Notes under the pieces: model-generated
Database searches by the model: none
Told to the model about the DNA's origin: nothing
Seen by the model: only the letters and a program-made list of their open reading frames with translations
In this document: piece after piece, positions 37,958 to 48,261 of the stretch
Layout: each line of letters opens with the position of its first letter
Numbering within the stretch: the first letter of the stretch is position 1
NCBI RefSeq assembly: GCF_001949145.1
Contig: NW_019091445.1
Location: 62,001 to 126,000, forward strand
Reading direction: 5' to 3'
DNA: 64,000 nt
Origin: Acanthaster planci
Lineage: Eukaryota; Echinodermata; Asteroidea; Valvatida; Acanthasteridae
Program-made: the position numbers and the translations under genes

Positions 37958-39879
37958 AATGCAGAAACAAACTCACATACACTCACATACCCACACAAAC
38001 TTTGTCTTGGTAAGAGGGGGAAATGTAAATTTTGAAAGTTTTTCGAAATGTATTCAGTGCTTTTAAAAAGAAACAACGAGTAAAAAGTTTAAACTATTAC
38101 ATTTTGTAATGACGGTGAACGTATACATAAGACGTGTACATCTGTATCATAAACAGTGCCTCAAGTGTCGTTCAATGCGGCACTTGGATTTGGTTGTTGC
38201 ACTAAGTCAACCTCGGCTTTGCATTGTTAGTTTCTGTCAATATAACGAAGCTCTTAAAAAGTTTTTCAATTACAACCGATGCAGCTTCACTCTGTAGCAA
38301 CAACGGAATGAAATGAAGGAGAGAGTGGAAGTTCAGCGACATCCTTGATGGGGAATGACAGCTGCACCGTTGTAAAAACACAACCATCATTTGCTGCTAA
38401 TTGAATTTTCGTACCAGGGGAGTCATTAATGACCATAATTTATGATTTATCTTTGAAGGTTTAATGCGTCCCTATTACGAATATCGAGGTATCAGTAACG
38501 TACATTGTAAACGTGTCCCAGAAACCTTTAATATGTTTGTGTAAGTGACATGTCTTCGCAAAATAAAATTTAATGTTGCACATCAAACGCATGTCATTCT
38601 TTTTTTTATTAAATACTGAACAAAAACTGAAGGGTTAAAATTTGCAAACACCAATGAGCAGACTTTGAAGAAATTGTAATTTTCAGCTTATCAACACTCT
38701 CATGAGTCATATTTCCAATGTTGATAATATGGAATGCAAACGTAGGTGTGAGTTAATCAAAACCAATGTCGCACAATGAGCCAGAACGCAATCAAAATGC
38801 GCCAAAATAGGTGCTTAGTGAACGATTTTTTTTCAATTTGTGGATGTTTTCAGGAAAGGTTAGATCCCCACGGATGTTGAGAATATTTTACCGAGCAATG
38901 ACGTTTCAGTATTTTTTAATTTTTTTTCCCGAGGAAAATGAAGAAACAGGGCTTGAAAGCAGAATTCAGTGCACATATTCAATCCAATTATTTCAGCATG
39001 TAGGGCATATAGTTATTTTTCTTTAACCGTTATAGCGAAATATCAGGTTTTTGAAATGTTGCAAATTCTTTCCAATGTACAAAAGTCGTAGATATTGTCT
39101 AAATATTAAAAAAATACTGTTTTTGTTAGTAAACGCAGACATTATTGTTCCTGGGGATTCGAGCTTATTTTTTTTTTTCTGCTGGCGTCATTCTACGATG
39201 TCCTCTTTTATTTCAATTAATACCAAATCTAGCTGCCGCCTTCCGCCAACCTTTGAATAACGATGTGTTTCTCGAGCGTCCCCGTTTCTTTGCTATTTTG
39301 ACAGAGAGGCCTAAAAATGTTTACAATACGAGTTTCTGGCCTTCCACCCGATGAGAACTATTCTGCTGTACGCAAGGGGGCATTCGGTTTGAGACTGCAT
39401 GTAACTTAAAATGGACAGTTTTACCCCAGAAACATCGTAGTGAATTTGATTCTTTTCAATGGAAAGAAGTTTTATCAAGAATATCCTCGTGTTCTTTTTA
39501 TGTCACTGATAATTTGATTTATAACAATAAAAGATGGCATCCATATGAAGATAACAATTGTTTGAACTAGTGCATTCTGCAACTAGTGCATTCATCACTG
39601 ACATTGATCTGTCGTGCCAAAATGCATGGATTTCTATTACTGCACCAGTGAGTCTAATATGTAGGTTGACCTTCGTCGACAGACAACCAAGGCAATAAAG
39701 GGTTTTCTCTATAGAGAAAGAGCTAAGTGGCTCAAAACAAGCGCAAGAAGAAAACATTCCTGCATAACAATGCTAACTGATTGGACAACATAATATCATT
39801 CCCTGATGAAGTTGAATTGTTGTTAGCCCAGGGTGCTCTCAGAAATGGTCCTTTCATCTCGGCTGTGCCTGGTGCATCA

Positions 39880-41640
39880 AAGCAGCAACCAAGTTTGGGG
39901 CGTCCTTGCCAGAATTGGTAATTACTTTCGAACAAATCACAGCAAAGAAGCGCACAGGAGTTTTTCACAAAAAAAAGAAACCCACGGAACTGCTGTATGC
40001 AGCATCGCAGGGATTATACAAACAAAACCCAGACCTGAAGTATCTGCTTCAGTTTCCAATGATTTCACCTTTAATTAAGACCTACTAAAACGAGAAAACT
40101 AATTTCTAAGACGGTCAAAAAGCCGGAACCTTTTACGGCAGATGAAGCCTTGTCACTCATGATCGAAACCAGCATGACAAAACAATCCTATCAAACTATG
40201 CGATCAGCAGCCCAGAAAACCCAAACATCTTACCACCGTACAATGAGTGTGAGGCAGACGAAAGGAAAAACTTTTCTCCAACAAAATGAATGCGCGGCAA
40301 GACTAGGCAAAAGTGCTTGTACAAGATCTACTGGATCACACTGCTCTAAGGATCATTCATGGAATTTAGATCATCACTGAAATTGTTCAGGAAGATGAGC
40401 AATTCTCATGTAACTTGATCTGCAAGTGGGCTTTGATCGATTGTTTGGCCACAACGAATACAAACAAAGGTTCACTGCGACGGGGCAATCTGATGCCAGT
40501 ATATTCTGCATTGCACGTGTTCCACTTCAATTAAGTTTCAAAGACTATGCGTTGTGGCAAAACCCAGTCCCATCTCTTCGACAAGATTTGGCCGTCCCAT
40601 TCACCTCCAATAAAAAATTAAATTGTCGAGTTATGCCACGAAGGGGAATGGTCCTACGAATTGGAAGATTGAACAACTGAAGCCAATAAATGTAACTTTG
40701 AAAATTGGGTATGAGATGGAAGCAGAGAAAAACATACAGGTAAATGTGCAAGTAAGAGATGATCTACATGAAACTATGGTGAATCGAAAGTAATGCCCTA
40801 ACATCGACTAAATCATCCATGAAGTGTTACATCTGTGGAGCAACGCCTACGAAGTTCAATAACATCGAAAAGCTACCGCTGCCAGCTGAGGAGACATACG
40901 AGTAAGGCCCTTTTTCCACTCCACAAATGGATTCGCTGTTTTGGGATTCTAATTCACATTTCATGGAGACTTACCATTCAAAAGTGGCACGCAACATCAG
41001 ACAAAGACAAGGAATTGCTTGCAACCAAAAATAATGAGACCCAAGATCTTTTTAAAGCCGAACTTGGACTCAGAGTGGACGAACCAAAACAGGGTCTAAC
41101 AACACAAACGATGGACATTCGGCATAAAGAGCATTCCAGACAGAAAAGACATTTGCAGCAATTTGTGGATTAAAGGAATCCATATAGTTCATAAATTGCA
41201 CATGATCCTTTTGCCCTATCATATTCACTTCCCCTTGACCCTGAAAAATTTGGAGTTTTGCAGGGAAACTACAAAACTACCGATCGAGCTATACACTTGG
41301 TTCAAGATGCCAGTAGGCTAAATGTCCATATTCTGCTGATCCCTGGGGCTGAAATTCTGTCATTTTGGTGCTTCCCATTGGCATGATGAGCTCAAGAAGC
41401 CATAAATAAAGACTTCAAATTTACCATGTGGGACATGTAAGACAGACATCAAGTGTTGAAACATTGACTGACGTTTTTCAAAGACTAGTGGTCTGGTCAC
41501 GGGAGATGTTTGTCCTCAGTGCAAAGTCGGTACGGTCACAACATTCAGGACCCCTCCCTCGCGAAGTTACCAACAGACTCTGATCTTGACACTGACAGTG
41601 ACCATGGAAACAGCAGTCAGCAAAGGGAATCTTCAGACAG
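39880..41640 (+). pseudogene. Decayed DDE-type DNA transposase (RAG1/Transib-like group suspected)
   Basis: A transposase coding region broken by stops and frameshifts can be followed across several frames. Recognisable pieces in order: LLYAASQGLYKQNPDL (about 39985-40035); a TKQSYQTMRSAAQK segment (40150-40378); GFDRLFGHNEYKQ and LWQNPVPS (40430-40590), corresponding to the usual GFDGSTGHSxYKQ and LWQNPxPSS blocks; CYICGATPTKFNNIEK with a CxxC (40822-40870); a WRLTIQKWHA region (40960-41160); and LPIGMM followed after a frameshift by QEAINKDFKF (41371-41425), the block usually read as LPIGxxSEEAQEARNKDF. In this transposase group that last block holds the catalytic Glu, comparable to the SEGNESGNK segment of RAG1; that link is from memory. 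The element is dead. Its terminal repeats were not located. Confidence 0.65.
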
Positions 41641-42737
41641 TGATTAGTCCTAAGGGGTAGGTAGGGCAGATCCTATCAGATACCAGACTAGGGGCCTAAA
41701 TCATCGATTTTAAACACAGTACATAAATTTACTACTTTGAAACCATTACAAGGAAAACCTGTTGGAGAGTCCAGTAAATAAAGATATTTTATTCTATTTT
41801 GCACCTTGAACTGTTGCCAGACCAAATATCGGTAAGATGTCGTTTTGAATGGCTTTACACTAAAAATACTTCTGCATTGACAATTACACCAATCAGAAAA
41901 CTGCATTTTTTCAGACTGTATAAATCTTACCCAAAATTGGTACAAACTGATTTTGTCTAATTCTTACAGTCTTAAATGTCAGGCCTATGAATTTAAGGGA
42001 AAAGGTTCCAGTAGATTTGCAACGTAAGGATATTACTTCATACCTGGGCCCACTGCGTAAAATACAATGAATGATGAATATAGAGCCGTTCATTAAAAAC
42101 GGCATTTGAATGACGTCAAAAACGTTTGGAACAAGTTCCATTAGATTCTAGAAACCCAGTAGAGTTAATCATTATTTGAGACCTGCACCTGAAAATAATT
42201 CTAGCGCGCTTTGATCCTATCCTCACCCATGCACTGCACGTATCCACAAGCAGGCCCGCTTATACACACAATTACTTATACAGGCTGTGTGTGATTCAAT
42301 TTTATCCATGCGTCGCCCTTTTCAAGTTGCAAAAAAGGTCTGTAGTTGGAGTTGAAATAAACTAGTGCCCCTTGCTAAGTAACAGACTGGATACGTTCCT
42401 CGACTCAAGTGCAAGTATTAAAGTTGGGGATAAATGCTATAAAGAGAAATGTTTGTGTAACACTTTACTTCAATAACTTGACAGGTGAAGAGAAAGGGTG
42501 AATGTATAAGGACTTCATGACATAACATCGTGTGTGTGTAAATAAGCCCTTTAGCTATTTGTTTTTACGGATGGCAAGACATATTTACAATATTATTGGC
42601 CAGCATAATGCTATCGATCAACTGATCAAGTTTGACCGGTATCAGTACGGAAAGGACTGTTGTCCTTGATGTAATATCTCAGACTAGAAAAAAAAACAGA
42701 AAAGAAAATATAACAAAAGTAATGGAAAGGTGCCCGC

Positions 42738-42985
42738 CTGGATGTGATTTTGGTAGAAATTTTAAATGTTGTCAAAATATTACATCTCTACCACAAACTC
42801 ACATCCAAAACAGAATTAACATCGAGGATTACATCATCAGAGTCCAATATCACATCCACTGTCAATGCACCTAACCGAATCACATTATAATCCTGAATGT
42901 GATTTCTGACTCAGGTGTGACTTTAGATGATGCCTGCCAAAATCACATTCTATACCCAATATCACATCCACCAAAATCATCTCTC
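42738..42985. repeat. Repeat array of GATGTGATTTTGG motifs in both orientations
   Basis: GGATGTGATTTTGG at the left, and CCAAAATCACATTC and ATCACATCCACCAAAATCAT at the right, are inverted. ATCACATCCA occurs again in the middle (42848-42857). It may be a foldback element or a cluster of binding sites. Confidence 0.4.
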
Positions 42986-43743
42986 TGCTTTTGTAGGGAA
43001 GTCAAATCCAGGCTGTTTATGGGATCAAAGTCTTGCTGAAACCTTTGATTAGTTTGATGAATGTTATTAACTTCCCATTCCACGTCAGTGGTTTAAGTTA
43101 AAAATTTAAGTGATCAGTCCCGACGTCCATGTGAAAGATTATTCATGCTGAAAGAAAAATAGAATAATAGGACAGGTGGCGTGCAACTTCAACCTTTTTC
43201 CTGTATGACCGATTGCCTGGTTATTCTAAATATGGTTTACTGTTTATCAAAATTACTTTGACTGTAAGTAATAATATTAATGTAGAAAAGACATAATTCT
43301 CTGACTTAGTTTAAATGAAATTGATTTGTTGAACTTGTTAATAATAGCCTATAAAGAAATAAAAAAGGGAAAAATCCTTTATCATTGGCGATGTTAACGT
43401 CGATTTATTGAAATTAGTATATTAAACCATTCAGTATGTTGCCATTTTTTTGTGCCAACTCCTACTTAACGCTGATAAATTCACCAACTCGTACGCTGTC
43501 TAAGAAATTGCTACTTTGATAAATACTACTCTATCTGACAGTACTGGAAAAACGGAAAGCGGTGTACTGCTTAATGAACATTTCAGACCATGGTACCAAT
43601 TCTCCTCTAATATTAGAGACACGGATAAATGATAATTAATAAAACTTTTAAATAAACATTTATTTGATTCAGTCATATTACAGCAGACACATTTGAATTG
43701 TTTAAAATTGACTTAAACGACGCCAACAGGAAAACTACTTGTG

Positions 43744-43878
43744 TTGACAAAAATATAATTATTTTTGAATTATCTTATTGCCGAACTTTCGGTAACTGGT
43801 TATCTCACCTTGTCCAGATACCAAAAGCTCGGCATTGAGATAATTCAGAGCACTGATTGTATAATTATATTTTGTCAA
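43744..43878. mobile_element. 135-bp foldback element with TTGACAAAATATAATTAT ends
   Basis: The left arm TTGACAAAAATATAATTAT...GAATTATCTTATTGCCGA pairs with the right arm TCGGCATTGAGATAATTC...ATAATTATATTTTGTCAA, each about 40 bases with one interruption. The loop is about 35 bases. It is non-coding. Confidence 0.65.
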
Positions 43879-45764
43879 TAATCCTACAACGGTGCTACGC
43901 ACCCCTTTTAGGGAAATCACCTGGTCGAAATTCCGTCACATTATTTTTGATAATTTTTTCAAAATAATTTTTTTCAAAATTCTTAAAGATGCGTTTTCCT
44001 TAAAGAAAGTCTAAGCCCTTAAAAAGCCCTTTCGCGGACCGACAGAGTATTAAATTCAATCAGGTATAGGACAAACTATTTCAGAGTATTTGAAAAATCG
44101 GAATCACGGCAATTTCGACAATTACGAGCTTTCCCTAATCAAGATAAATGCTTACATCCAAGCAAAAATTATGACGATTTTGAATAAGCACATAGGCCTA
44201 CTACAGGTACTAACACTGGTGGAAGATTAACGAGAGTGACGATAGAAATGTAGCCTTCTGAGTTAAATACACGTAGAAATCATACAAATAATGCCAAAAA
44301 ATATTTCACACGCTCCCCATGACTATCTACAAATACCCTTGTGTCAATCTTTTAACCCTCAAGATACCATAATGCTTGTAAGAGAGAAAACTCAACTGAT
44401 TCTAATATTCGACGGTTTCACTTTTTTAAACTTTGTATACATTTAGCTTAACCTTTCTTCTTAAAGATTTATCCGCTAAAAGGATCAGACACCATCGGTT
44501 CTTGCGGCGCCAAATTTGCCACACATCCGTGAAAAACAAAGCAAAACAAACAAATCTAACCAAACCAATAAACAAACATAAACGTTGAGAGTGTCCCCTT
44601 CGATTTCGGAAACTTACGATTGGAACGATCTTCACGTCCAGACGGGTGATCCATTCTGTCAAAATTCCGTAACTGTTTTGTTTTGTTTATTATCTTCTTG
44701 GGAAGCGATCACATTGATGGTGTGATCGCCTGTTTCCAGTGTGCGTTGCACTTTTTTAATTATTCGGTGTTGTGCGCAATCAAGGTTTGACCTAAGGGTT
44801 GTGTTTTTGTGTTCTACATACTGTTGTTAAATACTCCCCACTAATCAGTTTGTATGATGTAAACTTGAGAAAATATCACTTGACCCCGCTACAGTGTCCA
44901 TGGGTTTGCCATGCTTTGCATGCACTGGGTGCAGTGCAGACCATCACTCAGAAGACCGGTACATAAAGTATTGCTTATGCGGTCAGACCAACCGAAATGT
45001 CGCTTCCCGGGTATACTTCAAAACAAGCTGTGATATGGGGAAACGCAATCACATGGAGGGTATCATAAATTAATTAATACAGGATTAACGTCTCGACGTG
45101 GATTTAATCTGCGCATGCGTAATTATAGGCTTTTTAAAAAAAGTGGAAATACAAGCCTGGTACTTGCAATGTGAACGTGGAAACTAGAGGGTGGTAGAAT
45201 TCCATGAAAGAAGGATGGTGGGTTGGTGAGAGTATTCCCTGACTTCCCTCAAAGTACAATACTCAGGCTAACTGTTTCGTTGATGGGTTCAAATCCGTTC
45301 AGTTGACTATCATGGCATCGCAAGTAAATTCAGTAAACTGTGCCTATAACAAACTGACTTGGAAAAATTTTAATCGATGAGTTTTTTTTCCTGTAGATTT
45401 TCCTTGAGTATTTTAATAATCATTAGACTAAACATACTGTTCTCTTTTCGGTACTAAAATTGTCCAAAAGCTCATTAGAACTGTTTTTAATGTAAGAATT
45501 ACGTTGAAACTATCAATGATGCAGAAAAACTGAAGGGGTGATGAACTTTTAACATTTACAGTTTGTATAACACCTGCCTTCCAGTTCAATAATAAAAATA
45601 TTGTGAGCCGAAACTGTGAAATAGTTTACTTTTCTAATTCAGATATGCACAAAAACACTCTTTATTGTGTCCAATGAAATATACAGTATTTCATGTGCCC
45701 CAGACGCTTGAACTTGGAAAATGGCATACTCAGTAAACTTTTTATAATCTTATCAATGCCTCTT

Positions 45765-45930
45765 ATGTGATAGTTCGTTTGTTTAATCAAAAGCATACCT
45801 CGCAAAAACCTATGCTTTATGATTTTTCCATCTCTAATGGCCTTTCTAATGTGATAGTTCGTTTGTTTAATCAAAAGCATACCTCGCAAAAACCTATGCT
45901 TTATGATCTTTCAATCTCTAATGATCTTTC
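45765..45930. repeat. Tandem duplication, 84-bp unit
   Basis: A block starting ATGTGATAGTTCGTTTG at 45765 recurs at 45849 with near identity, including GCATACCTCGCAAAAACC. A third partial copy of the TCTAATG-CTTTCT tail follows. It lies just beyond the 3' end of the SEA/mucin-like gene and may reach its transcript if poly(A) choice varies. Confidence 0.85.
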
Positions 45931-45935
45931 TAACT

Positions 45936-45941
45936 TTTATT
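45936..45941 (-). terminator. Poly(A) signal AATAAA of the SEA/mucin-like gene
   Basis: AATAAA on the minus strand about 115 nt after the stop codon at 46055. Confidence 0.5.
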
Positions 45942-46054
45942 TACACAATGTTGAAAACGTAGAAAGTCAATAAACGAAGTCACATACACTTATTTATAGT
46001 ACACGTGATCAGTGCATTAAAATTATATTTCAGAATAACAAGCATTGCCGTTTT

Positions 46055-48261
46055 CTAATCCCCATTACTACACTCATTACCTGTGGCATGCTGACCCCCT
46101 GAAATCCCATCATAACCCCTGAACACATCAACTAACACGTTGACAAACTCGTCTTGTGGCGGACACACCGTGTCATTGGGTGCTTTGTAGTTTCCAAAAT
46201 AAAACTCTAAACATCCATTAAATGTTTCCAACTGACTGGTGCCTGGGCAAGCGAAGCTCCCGTTATTAAAAGTAGTCAGTGGATCGTCTTCACAGGCTTC
46301 ATACCTTTTTGCAGCGAATTCCAGGTCGTCGAACTTCTGGCCATCGTAGCTCTCATTGGAAAAGCAGACACAGCCTCGATTGAGTTCGTTGGCGAAGTTA
46401 GGGGGACGCCCATACCCAAAGGTGTCGAAGAGCTCCTGGTATAGTTCATTGGCACAAGGACAAGTACCGTTCCATCCCCGTGGGGGATTTCTGTTGTCGA
46501 AATAAACGTGCAGACATGTATCATAGTAGATAATAACCTCTGGCTCTGGACAAACGTAGGGCATGTCCGTGCCTCCAGGCAGCAAGTTGCTCTCCAGCTC
46601 AATGAGACAGTGGGTCAGGAGCGGAAAGGGGAAATCGCTCACAAACCCGCAACGGTCCATGACTGGCATTCCGGCGAGGCTGTCACCAGTATTGTTGCTG
46701 ACAAAGTTACGGGGATCATTGCAGACGCAGTCGGGAGGCTCCTCTCGTCCATACGCTGTCTCAAGCATCTCTATAAACACGTCAAAACATGGACAATCGT
46801 CCGGTGAGATTGGAGGTCCATCAAAGTCAGGTGCCTCAAAGTGGTATCCAAAACAGAGCAGCATTGCGTCAGTATAGCCCGACGCAGGACACAGAGGAGA
46901 ATCAGGAGTAGCCTCACAGTAAAGGAGTCGTGGGTAAGGAAAACCATTGTAACATCCTTGACGCCCGAGCTGAACACCACGCGAAGCGTAGACATTATCG
47001 AAAAAGCTTCCGCTAGACGAAAAACTGTAACTGAACGAGGACCAATCAATTTGTCGACGTTTACGTCTTGAAGCGCAACCACAGCCGCCGTCTGGACCAA
47101 AGTCAAATGTCAACTCGAAGATCAAGGTGCCAAAAGACGGGCACACACTCGGTGGTGAGTCACAAACAGCGCTAGCGTTTCCACTGAAAGGTTGGCCATC
47201 TAAAGAAACACTTCCGAGGTGGTAATCTAAACATTGGGCCGTTTCTTGAATCTCTGTAGCAGGGGGGCAGTAAAAGCCGTCGGATAGAGTTCGGTTGTCG
47301 TCTTCCCCAAGAGCGAGGCACTCCCTGAACGTAACAAATTCGAATAATTCGTGGATGGAAGGGGTCGGAGGGTCCTCGGTACCAAAGGTGTCGTTGAGTT
47401 GATTGTACAGATCTTCCAGAGAGGGACAAGATATAACCTGACTGGAATTAGGCTTACAGTTGCTTGCACGCCTATCAAAGTGATAGTCCAGGCAGTTGGA
47501 GAAATACAGTAAAGTGTCATTGTCCGGACAGACGAATCCGTTGGTACTTGCTACCGGGGGTTCATCGATGTAAAACAGACAATACAAAAGTCTTGGGTAG
47601 GGGAAATGATGTATGTGTCTGTCCATTTGTCGAGTCCATCCACCCCTAAATTGTTCAAGCCGGAGGTAATTATTCGCGTAGCTAAAACGATGACAGTGTA
47701 GAAGTGGCATTGGCGTTGTTGGCAATTCCGTTGTGGGAATCTCCGTAGTTGTGGGCAACTCCGTTGTCGTTGGGATTTCCGTGGTTGTTAGCGACTCCGT
47801 AGTCATGGGAGTTTCAGTTATTGAGGGTAACTTTGTAGTGGTTGGAATATCCGTTGTTGTAGGCAACTCCGTGGTCGTTGGAATTTCTGTGGTTGTGAGC
47901 AATCCTGTTGTCGTGGAAATGTTTGCGGTTGTCGGTAACTCGCTCATCGTTGTAACATCCTGCGTAGTGGGCAAGTCCTCCTCTGTGGAAGTGTCCATGG
48001 CTGTAGTCATCTGCGTAGTCGTGGGAATGTCCTTGGTTGTGGATGGCAGCTGCCTCGTTGTGTCAATGACTCTGCTTGTTTCCAAGTAAGCAGTGGTGGG
48101 GATAACCTGGATAGTGGTCTGTGACCTACTTGATGGAGTTGGTCGCGGCGTTTTCGCCGCTTCTCGTGTGGGTGTCGGGGTCTCAGTCGTAGGAATGCCA
48201 GACGTTGACGACAATTTCATTGTTGTGGCAGGTTTTGTCGTGATGACTGTTGTTGTGGGAG
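46055..48261 (-). CDS. SEA/mucin-like gene, last exon: mucin stalk and five Cys-rich modules
   Basis: Acceptor TTTTTTTTCTATTGAAG, phase 1, one open frame of 2207 nt to TAG. The module consensus is roughly FPYPxLLYC ... GFxCP ... C(L/F)xYHF ... CPxxxxLYxxLxDTFGxxxPP, best kept in modules 1, 3 and 4. The same HF/YF and DTFG positions recur in all five. N-glycosylation sequons are frequent. Confidence 0.9.

Larger units (their letters stand above)
36119..39879. other. Gene-poor tract with two MITE-like elements
   Basis: Apart from the two short inverted-repeat elements listed separately, I see AT-rich sequence and a 17-bp-period duplication of AACTAGTGCATTC near 39566-39595. No gene. Confidence 0.5.
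41641..45755. other. No gene recognised; two foldback elements
   Basis: AT-rich. The inverted-repeat elements at 42738-42985 and 43744-43878 are listed separately. A GGGTTCAAATCC box at 45286-45297 resembles a tRNA B box but has no matching A box. Confidence 0.5.

Noticed and set aside
45286-45297. GGGTTCAAATCC as a tRNA or SINE B box
   Set aside because: No A box at the right distance and no cloverleaf arms.
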